64,000 nt of DNA, from assembly GCF_965204935.1 (NCBI RefSeq), contig NZ_CBDBFO010000002.1; one strand, written 5' to 3'. This DNA is from Hoeflea_A sp965204935 (GTDB lineage: Bacteria; Pseudomonadota; Alphaproteobacteria; Rhizobiales; Rhizobiaceae). Of the stretch, positions 45,546-54,467 are shown in pieces (the first letter of the stretch is position 1; each line of letters opens with the position of its first letter). Below the pieces are notes generated by a model. That model was not told where the DNA came from and did not search any database. It was given only the letters and a program-made list of their open reading frames with translations. A program made the position numbers and the translations under genes.

Positions 45546-45599
45546 GTGTGACGTCGGGAAGCAACCGTTTGCGTCGGACGAAAGTGAGAACGCCCACCC

Positions 45600-47198
45600 A
45601 TGCGGGACGAATTTGACTACATCATCGTCGGCTCGGGCACGGCCGGTTCTGTCCTGGCGGCACGGCTGAGCGAAGACGCCGATTGCCGGGTACTGGTGCT
45701 GGAGGCCGGCGGGTCGGATCGCGGTTTCTGGCAGCGGCTTCCGGTCGGCTATTTCAAGTCCATCTATGACGATCGCGTCTCCCACCTTTACAAAGGCGCA
45801 CCGGATGATGGCATTGCCGGACGGCAGATGGACGTGCCCCGCGGCCGTGTCGTCGGCGGATCGAGCTCCATCAACGGCCTTATTTACATACGCGGCCAGC
45901 ACGAGGATTTCGATGATTGGGAGGCACTCGGTGCCAGCGGTTGGGGATATCGCGATGTCCTGCCCCACTTCCGCAGCATCGAGACCTATGCCGGTCCGCC
46001 ATCGCAATATCGCGGCGCCCACGGTCCGCTGCAGATTTCCGGTCTGCGCAATGAAAATCCTGCGTGTGACGCCTGGCTGGAGGCGGCGCGGCAAACCGGC
46101 CTTCCGGACAACCCTGACTTCAATGGTGAATCATCCTACGGCCTCGGCCGCTATCAGCTCACGCTGCGCGGGCGCTGGCGCGACAGCGCGGCAACGGCGT
46201 TCCTGGCACCGGCGCTGAAGAGACCCAATCTGGTGTTGCGTTTGCGATCCCATGTCGTCGGCCTTGAATTCGACGGTGATCGTGCAGTGGGCTTACGCTA
46301 TCAGCAACGCGGAAAAACCCGGATAGCCCGTGCCGCCCGCGAGATTATCCTCGCCGCAGGAGCGGTGCAAAGTCCGCAGATCCTGCAGCTTTCTGGTATC
46401 GGACCGCCTGCCCTGCTGCAATCGCACGGCATACCGGTTCGGGTGGAGGCGCCGGAGGTCGGCAGCAATCTCGCGGATCACCTGCAGATGCGAACCATCG
46501 TGGAATTGTCCTCGAAAGAAGACAGCCTGAACGACCATGTGCGCAATCCGCTCAAGCTGGCGAAGATGGGGCTCGACTGGCTGTTGTTGTCGAAGGGACC
46601 GCTCACCGTTGGTGCCGGCCAGGTTGGGGGCGCGGCCCGTACCCGCTTTGCTTCGGGAAACCGCCCGGATCTTCAGCTTTTTGTCATGCCGCTGTCCGTC
46701 GACAAGCCAGGCACGCCGCTTCACCGCTATTCCGGTTTCACGACGTCTTACTGGCAATGTCACCCGGAAAGCCGCGGCTCGGTGCTAATCGCCTCGAACG
46801 ACCCATTCGAGGATCCGGTGATCCGGACCAATTATCTGAGCACACAACGGGATCGCGATGTGGTGATCGAGGGCATGAAAATTGTACGTGACATCTACCG
46901 CCAACCGGCCTTTGCAGGGCGTTGGCGAAGGGAAGTCGTTCCCGGTGCGAACATAAGATCCGATGCCGAGATCCTGTCGGCGATCAGGAAACACGCCAGC
47001 ACCGTTTATCACCTCGTTGGAACCTGTCGAATGGGCGAAGACGAGACTGCGGTCGTGGATCCTCAACTTCGGGTCAGGGGCGTTCGAGGATTGCGTGTCA
47101 TCGACGCCTCTGTCGTGCCGAAAATCACATCGGCCAATACGAACGCGGCGACGTTCATGATCGCGGAAAAGGCCGCGGTCATGATCCGTCAAGTGTGA
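45600..47198 (+). CDS. GMC-family FAD oxidoreductase (choline-dehydrogenase-like)
   Basis: 532-residue flavoprotein with an N-terminal FAD motif IIVGSGTAGSVLAARL, GMC signature 1 (GRVVGGSSSINGLIYIRG), and the C-terminal catalytic His-Asn region (STVYHLVGTCRMG; TNAATFMIAE). It oxidises an alcohol or polyol; close to BetA by type, but no betaine genes are near, so the substrate is open. Its 3' end overlaps the convergent MATE gene by 10 bases. Confidence 0.88.
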   Translation: MRDEFDYIIVGSGTAGSVLAARLSEDADCRVLVLEAGGSDRGFWQRLPVGYFKSIYDDRVSHLYKGAPDDGIAGRQMDVPRGRVVGGSSSINGLIYIRGQHEDFDDWEALGASGWGYRDVLPHFRSIETYAGPPSQYRGAHGPLQISGLRNENPACDAWLEAARQTGLPDNPDFNGESSYGLGRYQLTLRGRWRDSAATAFLAPALKRPNLVLRLRSHVVGLEFDGDRAVGLRYQQRGKTRIARAAREIILAAGAVQSPQILQLSGIGPPALLQSHGIPVRVEAPEVGSNLADHLQMRTIVELSSKEDSLNDHVRNPLKLAKMGLDWLLLSKGPLTVGAGQVGGAARTRFASGNRPDLQLFVMPLSVDKPGTPLHRYSGFTTSYWQCHPESRGSVLIASNDPFEDPVIRTNYLSTQRDRDVVIEGMKIVRDIYRQPAFAGRWRREVVPGANIRSDAEILSAIRKHASTVYHLVGTCRMGEDETAVVDPQLRVRGVRGLRVIDASVVPKITSANTNAATFMIAEKAAVMIRQV

Positions 47199-48592
47199 GT
47201 GCCGACGAGACCAAGCCGTTCGCGCTGATAAAAGCGCCAATTCATCAGCACCGCCGCCAGAAGAAGTCCAAGGGCAAGGCCCCACCACACCCCAACAGCT
47301 CCAAGGTCCACATAAAAGGCCAGCAAATAGGCCGCTGACATGCCGAAGGCCCAGTAGCTCACGACGGCGAAGACCATCGGCACTTTCGTATCCTTTAGAC
47401 CGCGCAAAAGCCCGGCACCGACGGCTTGCAAGCCGTCCACGGTCTGGAAGGCCGCCGCAACGGCCAGCAACGGAACCGCATGCCGCAGCACCTCAAAAGC
47501 ATCCGGATTGCTCTTGTCCAGGTAAAGACCGATCAGCGTCTCCGGGAAAATCCAGAAAACGGCTGCCAGCGATAGCGTAATGACAACGGCAAGCGCGAGC
47601 GCGACGCCTCCGGCCCGGCCAAGCCCCACCCAGTCGCCGCGGCCATAGGCATTGCCGACGCGCACGGTCGCCGCACCCGAAAGGCCGAGCGGAAACATGA
47701 ACGCAATCGATGCAAGTTGCAGCGCTATGCCATGCGCGGCGAGCTCGATCGTTCCGATCCATCCGATCATGATGGACGATGCGGCAAAGAGACTGGTTTC
47801 GGCCAGGATCGTGGCGCTGATCGGCCATCCGAGCCGCAGGACTTCGAAGAAAGCCTGCCAATCCGGACGCCAGAAGCGCACCAGAAGTTGATAACGCCGC
47901 AGGTCCTGGCGCGTCACCGTGTAGAGCGTCAGCAGGAGAAATGTGACCGTCGCGGTGCCGACGGAGGCTACCGCCGCGCCAACAACTTCAAGCCGCGGTG
48001 CGCCGAAATTGCCGAAGATGAACATGTAGTTCAAAAAGGCATTGGCGATCGTTCCGGCCACGGTCGCCCACAGGACGACCTGCGCGCGCTCCAGCGCACT
48101 CAGATAGGAACGGAACGCCATGATCATCAGGCTGGGCGCCATGGCCCACTGCGCAACGCGCATGTAATCGCCGGCAAGCGCCGCCGTCGCGGGCGGCTGT
48201 CCAAGTGCCAGCAATATGGACTCCGTCATCCAAAGGGGCACCATTACGACAGCGCTGTATAGCAGGATGACCCACATGCCCATGCGCACCGAACGACGGA
48301 CCCCACGCACATCGTCGCGGCCATGAGCCTGTGCCGCCAGGGGCATAACCGCCAGTGAAAAACCCGTTCCGAAGATAAAGAACAGAAAAAACGACTGTGC
48401 ACCAAGGACGGCCGCTGCCAGTTCCGGCGCGCCGAGCCAGCCGATCATGACCGTGTCGGTGACGCCGATCGCCATTTGCGCCAGCTGGGCACCGATCAGC
48501 GGCACGCCCAGCGCCAACGTCGCCCGCGTGTGTCCTGACCATGAAAGAGTGGTCTGACTGCCCTTCCCGGATGGGTCGCGCATGTTGTCCAT
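47189..48592 (-). CDS. MATE-family multidrug efflux protein (NorM-like)
   Basis: 467-residue membrane protein with about 12 helices in two homologous halves, typical of cation-coupled MATE exporters (GVPLIGAQLAQMAIGVTDTVM; RLGWPISATILAETSLFA). It exports cationic drugs or metabolites; substrate unknown. It converges on and overlaps the GMC gene by 10 bases, and stands alone on its strand. Confidence 0.9.
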   Translation of the reverse strand: MDNMRDPSGKGSQTTLSWSGHTRATLALGVPLIGAQLAQMAIGVTDTVMIGWLGAPELAAAVLGAQSFFLFFIFGTGFSLAVMPLAAQAHGRDDVRGVRRSVRMGMWVILLYSAVVMVPLWMTESILLALGQPPATAALAGDYMRVAQWAMAPSLMIMAFRSYLSALERAQVVLWATVAGTIANAFLNYMFIFGNFGAPRLEVVGAAVASVGTATVTFLLLTLYTVTRQDLRRYQLLVRFWRPDWQAFFEVLRLGWPISATILAETSLFAASSIMIGWIGTIELAAHGIALQLASIAFMFPLGLSGAATVRVGNAYGRGDWVGLGRAGGVALALAVVITLSLAAVFWIFPETLIGLYLDKSNPDAFEVLRHAVPLLAVAAAFQTVDGLQAVGAGLLRGLKDTKVPMVFAVVSYWAFGMSAAYLLAFYVDLGAVGVWWGLALGLLLAAVLMNWRFYQRERLGLVGTHT

Positions 48593-48700
48593 GTTTCACC
48601 GAAGGATGAGTGCTGCTACCGGGTGCACGCGATGTCTCGCGCCCCGCCTCATCCATAGTGCAAAGTCGAATTGCCGGCAATCGTACCGGAGACTTCAAAG

Positions 48701-48726
48701 AAAAAGCCCGGCACGCATGCCGGGCT
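48701..48726 (-). terminator. Terminator of hupB
   Basis: 9-bp stem AGCCCGGCA/TGCCGGGCT (arms 48705-48713 and 48718-48726) with a 4-base loop and a T-rich tail on the minus strand, 35 bases after the hupB stop. Confidence 0.85.
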
Positions 48727-48760
48727 AATTGTCGAATGAACCGTTTTTCGGAAATCGGGC

Positions 48761-49036
48761 CTAGCTGTTGACAGCGTCCTTCAGACCCTTGCCTGCCGAA
48801 AACTTGGGAACGTTCCGGGCTGGGATGTCGACTTCGGCGCCAGTCATCGGATTGCGCCCCTTCGATGCTTCGCGGTGCGAAACGGTGAAGTTACCGAATC
48901 CCACCAGACGAACGTCCCCGCCACCCTTCAGCTCGGATGTGATGGTGTCGAAAACTGATTCAACCGCAGAGCCGGCATCAGCCTTGCTCATACCGCTTTT
49001 GTCAGCAACGGCAGCCACCAATTCGTTCTTGTTCAT
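48761..49036 (-). CDS. hupB: DNA-binding protein HU
   Basis: 91-residue HU family protein (MNKNELVAAVADKSG; GFGNF; GRNPMTGAEVDIPA), a nucleoid-associated dimer that bends DNA. GAGAGG lies about 8 bases before the ATG. It follows lon, the conserved alphaproteobacterial order. Confidence 0.96.
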   Translation of the reverse strand: MNKNELVAAVADKSGMSKADAGSAVESVFDTITSELKGGGDVRLVGFGNFTVSHREASKGRNPMTGAEVDIPARNVPKFSAGKGLKDAVNS

Positions 49037-49181
49037 TTTCCAACCCTCTCAGTGTGTAAGAATCGACTCACTACAAAGTCGAAGGGAATTGTACGTTGCA
49101 AACGCAAAATCACAATGATTCAGTGCGGAAAACCCCCGTAATCCGGCGTTTTTTATGGGTTTTTACCCGTTAAAACGACAG

Positions 49182-49200
49182 AAACGGGCTTTCGCCCGTT
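49182..49200 (-). terminator. Candidate terminator of lon
   Basis: 7-bp stem AACGGGC/GCCCGTT closed by a tetraloop (GAAA on the minus strand), 35 bases past lon. The following sequence is only moderately T-rich, so termination may be partial. Confidence 0.5.
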
Positions 49201-49234
49201 CCCAAATCGCTTTGCTGGTTGAATTTGGACAGAA

Positions 49235-51649
49235 TCAGTGGGCGACCGAAGCACCCGTTTCATCGCCGCTATTTTCGGTCGGAAGCGGTGTTTCCGCCTC
49301 TTCCCAGTCAATCGGCTGAGGCTGGCTGGTGAGAGCCCGCTCAAGAACTTCGCTCATGTGCGAAACCGGGATTATCTCCAGTTCGTTCTTAACATTGTCC
49401 GGAATCTCGGCCAGGTCCTTGGCGTTTTCTTCCGGGATAAGGACCGTCTTGATACCACCTCGCAATGCGGCGAGGAGCTTCTCTTTCAACCCGCCGATCG
49501 GCAGGACGCGGCCGCGCAACGTGATTTCGCCGGTCATCGCCACGTCCTTGCGGACCGGGATCGATGTCATCGTCGACACGATGGACGTCGCCATTGCGAC
49601 GCCGGCTGAAGGTCCGTCCTTCGGCGTTGCGCCTTCAGGAACGTGCACGTGAATGTCGCGGCGATCGAACATCGGCGGTTCGATACCGAAGTCGACCGCA
49701 CGTGAACGCACGTAGGACGCCGCCGCTGAAATGGACTCCTTCATGACGTCGCGTAGATTGCCGGTCACTGTCATCTTGCCCTTGCCTGGCATCATGACGC
49801 CTTCGATGGTCAGCAATTCACCGCCGACCTCGGTCCAGGCAAGTCCGGTCACGACACCGATCTGGTCGTCTCTCTCGGCTTCGCCGTAGCGGAAGCGCGG
49901 CACACCCAGATAGTTGTCGAGGTTTTCATCCGTCACACTGACGGATTCGACACCATCCTTCAGGATCTCCGTGACGACCTTGCGGGCAAGCGACATCAAT
50001 TCGCGCTCGAAATTGCGAACGCCTGCCTCACGGGTGTAGCGGCGTACGATCTCGCGCAAGGCGCCGTCGCTGACCGAAAATTCCTCGGACTGCAGCGCGT
50101 GGTCGCGCAACGCCTTCGGAAGAAGGTGGCGGCGGGCGATCTCGAGCTTCTCGTCTTCCGTGTAGCCGGCAATGCGAATGATCTCCATGCGGTCCATCAA
50201 CGGCGGAGGAATGTTCAACGTGTTCGCCGTCGTGATGAACATGACATTCGACAGGTCGTACTCCACCTCGAGATAGTGGTCCATGAAGGTCGAATTCTGT
50301 TCCGGGTCCAGCACTTCGAGCAGCGCTGATGAAGGATCGCCGCGGAAATCCATGCCCATCTTGTCGATCTCGTCGAACAGGAACAGCGGGTTGGCCTTCT
50401 TGGCCTTCTTCATCGACTGGATGACCTTGCCCGGCATGGAGCCGATATAGGTCCGGCGGTGTCCACGGATCTCGGCTTCGTCGCGAACGCCGCCGAGTGC
50501 CATGCGCACATATTCGCGGCCCGTCGCTCGGGCAATCGATTTGGCAAGCGATGTCTTGCCGACCCCGGGGGGGCCGACAAGGCAGAGTATCGGTCCCTTG
50601 ATCTTGTTCGACCGGCTCTGGACTGCGAGATACTCAAGGATCCGCTCCTTGACCTTTTCAATGCCATAGTGATCGGCTTCCAGGATATCCTCGGCCTTGT
50701 TCAGGTCGACCTTGATCCGGGACTTCTTGCCCCACGGGATACCAAGCAGCCAGTCCAGGTAATTGCGAACGACTGTCGCCTCGGCGGACATCGGGCTCAT
50801 CTGCTTGAGTTTCTTGAGTTCGGCTTCCGCCTTCTCGCGGGCTTCCTTCGAGAGCTTGGTCTTTTCGATGCGCTCTTCCAGCTCGCTCATTTCGTCGCGG
50901 CCTTCTTCGCCGTCGCCGAGCTCCTTCTGGATCGCCTTCATCTGCTCATTGAGATAATACTCGCGCTGCGTCTTCTCCATCTGGCGCTTGACCCGCGAGC
51001 GGATACGCTTTTCGACCTGCAGGACGGAAATCTCGCCTTCCATGAAGCCGAGGGCACGCTCAAGGCGTTCCTTGACACTGACCGTCGCCAGCATCTCCTG
51101 TTTCTCGGGGATCTTGATCGACAGGTGCGAGGCAACCGTATCGGCAAGCTTGGAATAGTCATCGATCTGGCTTGCTGCCCCGACAACTTCCGGAGAGATC
51201 TTCTTGTTCAGCTTGACGTAGTTTTCGAATTCCGAAACCACCGAACGGGACAGCGCCTCGATTTCCACCGCGTCTTCGTCCGGTTCCGGCAGAATGTCGG
51301 CAAAAGCCGCATAATACTCTTCATTCTGTGCAAATCCGGTGATCTGCGCACGTGCTTTTCCCTCGACGAGAACCTTGACGGTCCCATCGGGCAGTTTCAG
51401 CAATTGCAGGACGTTTGCGACCGTTCCGACTTCATAGATGTCGTCCGTCGCCGGATCGTCGTCGCCGGCGTTGATCTGCGTCGCCAGCAGGATCTGTTTG
51501 TCGGCCCCCATGACCTCTTCCAGGGCACGAATGGACTTTTCCCGACCCACAAACAGAGGCACGATCATGTGCGGAAACACAACGATATCGCGCAGCGGAA
51601 GCACCGGATAGGTGGCCGCTTCATTTTGCTGGGTGGCTATTTCATTCAT
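49235..51649 (-). CDS. lon: ATP-dependent protease Lon
   Basis: 804-residue Lon: an N-terminal substrate-binding domain, a coiled coil (about 190-290), AAA+ with Walker A GPPGVGKTS and Walker B FLFDEID, and a protease domain with the Ser-Lys dyad (S681 in PKDGPSAG; K724 near GGLKEK). It degrades misfolded and regulatory proteins, including cell-cycle factors such as CcrM and DnaA in alphaproteobacteria. It has AAGGAAAC before the start and a heat-shock-type promoter upstream. Confidence 0.97.
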   Translation of the reverse strand: MNEIATQQNEAATYPVLPLRDIVVFPHMIVPLFVGREKSIRALEEVMGADKQILLATQINAGDDDPATDDIYEVGTVANVLQLLKLPDGTVKVLVEGKARAQITGFAQNEEYYAAFADILPEPDEDAVEIEALSRSVVSEFENYVKLNKKISPEVVGAASQIDDYSKLADTVASHLSIKIPEKQEMLATVSVKERLERALGFMEGEISVLQVEKRIRSRVKRQMEKTQREYYLNEQMKAIQKELGDGEEGRDEMSELEERIEKTKLSKEAREKAEAELKKLKQMSPMSAEATVVRNYLDWLLGIPWGKKSRIKVDLNKAEDILEADHYGIEKVKERILEYLAVQSRSNKIKGPILCLVGPPGVGKTSLAKSIARATGREYVRMALGGVRDEAEIRGHRRTYIGSMPGKVIQSMKKAKKANPLFLFDEIDKMGMDFRGDPSSALLEVLDPEQNSTFMDHYLEVEYDLSNVMFITTANTLNIPPPLMDRMEIIRIAGYTEDEKLEIARRHLLPKALRDHALQSEEFSVSDGALREIVRRYTREAGVRNFERELMSLARKVVTEILKDGVESVSVTDENLDNYLGVPRFRYGEAERDDQIGVVTGLAWTEVGGELLTIEGVMMPGKGKMTVTGNLRDVMKESISAAASYVRSRAVDFGIEPPMFDRRDIHVHVPEGATPKDGPSAGVAMATSIVSTMTSIPVRKDVAMTGEITLRGRVLPIGGLKEKLLAALRGGIKTVLIPEENAKDLAEIPDNVKNELEIIPVSHMSEVLERALTSQPQPIDWEEAETPLPTENSGDETGASVAH

Positions 51650-52032
51650 CTTGTTTCCTTTCGGCCGTCGATTTTGGGCATTCAGGCACCCTCCGCGGCC
51701 TTTTGATCACTTGCATCCTAATTGGAGTGTTCAAATAGCCGTTTCAAGCCCGCAGGAACGCGACAAGACTACACCGACCGTATAATCGCACTCGAATCTC
51801 AACCTGCTTGTATTGCACCAGCTTTAGCGCAGCTCTGCGCCGTGTCAAACGCACGGAAACAAGAATTGAACGCATACCGCCCGACGGACGCAGAACCCCC
51901 GGAATTGCTGTGGAAAATCCATGTCCGTTCTATTTTCCGTGCACCGGTCCTTGTCAAGGGCAAGCTGCCGGCCACTGGACCAAAATTGGCCACAGGTGCA
52001 CAAGTGCCGCACCCGGACGCCGGCAAGAGACA
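51650..52032. other. Intergenic region between clpX and lon
   Basis: 383 bases that hold the lon promoter region near 51720-51748. The rest has an open plus-strand frame of about 148 codons (from 51722) without family features and running antisense into clpX. I see no other feature. Confidence 0.5.
51720..51748 (-). promoter_or_regulatory. Candidate heat-shock (RpoH) promoter of lon
   Basis: On the minus strand CTTGAA (51743-51748) and CCAATT (51720-51725) are separated by 17 bases, resembling the sigma-32-type pattern. It lies about 70 bases before the lon start. The same pattern precedes clpP. Confidence 0.45.
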
Positions 52033-52060
52033 AAAAACCCGCCAACTTGGGCGGGTTTTT
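52033..52060. terminator. Terminator after clpX (bidirectional)
   Basis: An 11-bp stem (arms 52033-52043 and 52050-52060), formed by AAAAACCCGCC and its complement, gives a T-run on either strand. It lies 20 bases after the clpX stop. Confidence 0.88.
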
Positions 52061-52079
52061 GTGAACCTTTGCGCTGAAG

Positions 52080-53357
52080 CTAGGCCGTGGCGTTGCCTTT
52101 TTCTTCTTCGCGCTCGGAATAAATATAGAGCGGCCGTGCGGAACCGGAAACCACTTCGTCCGATATAACCACTTCCTGGACGCCTTCCAGGGACGGCAGT
52201 TCGAACATGGTGTCGAGAAGGATCTTTTCCATGATCGAGCGCAATCCGCGTGCACCGGTCTTCCGTGCGATGGCCTTGCGGGCAATGCCGCGCAACGCGT
52301 CCTCGTGGAAGGTGAGTTCGACATCCTCCATCTCGAATAGACGCTGATACTGTTTGACCAGCGCGTTTTTCGGCTCTGAAAGGATCGAAATCAGTGCGTC
52401 TTCATCAAGATCCTCGAGTGTGGCGATCACCGGCAACCGGCCGATAAATTCGGGGATCAGCCCGAACTTCACCATGTCTTCCGGTTCAAGCTCCCGCAGA
52501 ATCTCGCCCACACGCCGTTCATCCTGCGCCTTGACGGTCGCCGCGAAACCGATGGATGTCCCCTCTCCGCGCGCGGAGATAATCTTGTCGAGACCGGCGA
52601 AAGCGCCACCACAGATGAACAGGATGTTGGTGGTATCGACCTGCAGGAACTCCTGTTGCGGGTGCTTGCGGCCACCTTGCGGCGGAACCGAAGCAACAGT
52701 CCCCTCCATGATCTTCAGGAGCGCCTGCTGAACCCCCTCGCCCGAGACGTCCCGGGTGATCGACGGGTTGTCGGATTTGCGCGAGATCTTGTCGACCTCG
52801 TCGATATAGACGATGCCGCGCTGCGCGCGCTCAACATTGTAGTCCGCCGACTGCAGCAGCTTCAGGATAATGTTCTCGACGTCCTCACCGACATATCCAG
52901 CTTCGGTCAGTGTCGTCGCATCAGCCATGGTGAACGGCACATCGATGATGCGTGCCAGCGTCTGCGCCAGGTAGGTCTTGCCGCAGCCCGTCGGGCCGAC
53001 CAGCATGATGTTGGATTTCGCAAGCTCGATATCGGCACTTTTGCTTGCGTGGGCGAGACGTTTGTAGTGATTGTGCACGGCGACGGACAGGACGCGCTTC
53101 GCCTGGCCCTGGCCAATCACATATTCATCAAGCGTGTCGATGATCTCCTGGGGTGTCGGCACGCCGTCGCTGGATTTGACCATCGAGGATTTGTTTTCCT
53201 CGCGGATAATGTCCATGCACAACTCGACGCATTCATCGCAGATGAAAACCGTCGGTCCCGCGATCAGCTTGCGTACCTCATGCTGGCTCTTGCCGCAAAA
53301 CGAACAATAGAGCGTATTTTTTGAGTCGCCGCCGCTACCACCGCTGACCTTGCTCAT
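52080..53357 (-). CDS. clpX: ATP-dependent Clp protease ATP-binding subunit ClpX
   Basis: 425-residue AAA+ unfoldase. It has the N-terminal four-Cys zinc-binding domain (CSFCGKSQ; CDECVELC), Walker A GPTGCGKT, Walker B IVYIDEVDK, the ClpP-binding IGF-type loop (FIPEFIGRLP region) and pore loop (AGYVGEDV). It delivers CtrA and other cell-cycle regulators to ClpP in alphaproteobacteria. It has its own promoter candidate rather than depending only on clpP. Confidence 0.97.
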   Translation of the reverse strand: MSKVSGGSGGDSKNTLYCSFCGKSQHEVRKLIAGPTVFICDECVELCMDIIREENKSSMVKSSDGVPTPQEIIDTLDEYVIGQGQAKRVLSVAVHNHYKRLAHASKSADIELAKSNIMLVGPTGCGKTYLAQTLARIIDVPFTMADATTLTEAGYVGEDVENIILKLLQSADYNVERAQRGIVYIDEVDKISRKSDNPSITRDVSGEGVQQALLKIMEGTVASVPPQGGRKHPQQEFLQVDTTNILFICGGAFAGLDKIISARGEGTSIGFAATVKAQDERRVGEILRELEPEDMVKFGLIPEFIGRLPVIATLEDLDEDALISILSEPKNALVKQYQRLFEMEDVELTFHEDALRGIARKAIARKTGARGLRSIMEKILLDTMFELPSLEGVQEVVISDEVVSGSARPLYIYSEREEEKGNATA

Positions 53358-53400
53358 ACTTTATTCCTTCCACCGGCCGCAACCAAAGCCGGGCCCAGTC

Positions 53401-53430
53401 TCTATACCTTCCGCCTCGATCAGCCGTCAA
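53401..53430 (-). promoter_or_regulatory. Candidate sigma-70 promoter of clpX
   Basis: TTGACG (53425-53430) and TATAGA (53401-53406) with an 18-base spacer on the minus strand, about 44 bases before the clpX start. Five of six bases match the -10 consensus. Confidence 0.5.
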
Positions 53431-53540
53431 AGCAGCCAACCGGAGCACTTATTGACGGTGCCCAACGGAGATATCCGCTCGTCAATATACAGAGCACCAA
53501 ATACAAAGCTATGCGCTTTGTCTTGAAAAATACCTTAACA

Positions 53541-53564
53541 CTCAGAATTAACGTATCTTCTGAG
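53541..53564. repeat. Inverted repeat in the clpP-clpX gap
   Basis: CTCAGAA (53541-53547) and TTCTGAG (53558-53564) are a perfect 7-bp inverted repeat with a 10-base spacer. A second short stem, ACAAAGC/GCTTTGT, occurs near 53500-53520. Either could be a weak terminator or a binding site; no T-run is seen. Confidence 0.35.
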
Positions 53565-53635
53565 CCGGTCCACCCCCAAATACGCCAATATGTTGCTGTT
53601 TTGCAGCACCATTGTGTTGATCTGGCGGCAATGCG

Positions 53636-54268
53636 CTATTCCTTGGCTTCGTCCTCCATGGCTTCGCGGGACGAGATGACCCGGTCCACGATACCGAAAT
53701 CCTTTGCCTCTTCGGCGGTCATGAAGTGGTCGCGATCGAGCGTCGTCTCGATCGTATCGTAGTCCTTTCCGGTGTGGGCCACATACACTTCGTTGAGCCG
53801 GCGCTTCATTTTGATGATGTCCTGCGCGTGACGTTCGATGTCGGATGCCTGGCCCTGGAAGCCGCCGGAAGGCTGATGGACCATGATGCGGGCATTGGGT
53901 GTCGCGAAACGCATGTCCTTGTGGCCGGCGCACAACAGCAGCGATCCCATGGAGGCCGCCTGGCCGATGCACAGGGTCGAAACGGCCGGCTTGATGAACT
54001 GCATGGTATCGTAGATCGCCATGCCGGAGGTCACCACGCCGCCCGGTGAATTGATGTAAAGCGCAATCTCCTTCTTCGGATTATCCGCCTCAAGATAGAG
54101 CAGCTGGGCGCAAACCAGGGTCGCCATGGCATCTTCGACCGGGCCGGTGATGAAAATGATGCGCTCCTTCAAAAGCCGCGAGAAAATGTCAAAGGCGCGC
54201 TCGCCGCGGTTGGTCTGCTCGACCACCATGGGAACAAGCGAGAGTGCTGTATCGACAGGATTGGACAT
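53636..54268 (-). CDS. clpP: ATP-dependent Clp protease proteolytic subunit ClpP
   Basis: 210-residue serine protease that forms the double-heptamer barrel. The catalytic triad is complete: S106 (GQAASMGS), H131 (MVHQPSGG) and D180 (LDRDHFM), spaced as in E. coli ClpP. It is transcribed before clpX with a 278-base gap between them. Confidence 0.97.
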   Translation of the reverse strand: MSNPVDTALSLVPMVVEQTNRGERAFDIFSRLLKERIIFITGPVEDAMATLVCAQLLYLEADNPKKEIALYINSPGGVVTSGMAIYDTMQFIKPAVSTLCIGQAASMGSLLLCAGHKDMRFATPNARIMVHQPSGGFQGQASDIERHAQDIIKMKRRLNEVYVAHTGKDYDTIETTLDRDHFMTAEEAKDFGIVDRVISSREAMEDEAKE

Positions 54269-54336
54269 TGCGTAGCCTTCTTGTGCTGTCCCCGTCTTGC
54301 GGATGAAGCGGGGAATCGGGTCAAGTTCTTTTCATA

Positions 54337-54365
54337 CATAGGATGGCAAGGCGTTTCGGTTCAAG
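54337..54365 (-). promoter_or_regulatory. Candidate heat-shock (RpoH) promoter of clpP
   Basis: CTTGAA (54360-54365) and CCTATG (54337-54342) with a 17-base spacer on the minus strand, about 68 bases before the clpP start. It matches the pattern found before lon. A TTGACC element lies further downstream. Confidence 0.45.
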
Positions 54366-54467
54366 CCATGTTGACATTGGCAAGCCTTTGCAGTCCGTAA
54401 AGCGTCAAAGATAGTTAAGCTGCAGCGGCGTTTCCAGACGGCGCCATTTGGGCGGCAGGAGCGTTGA

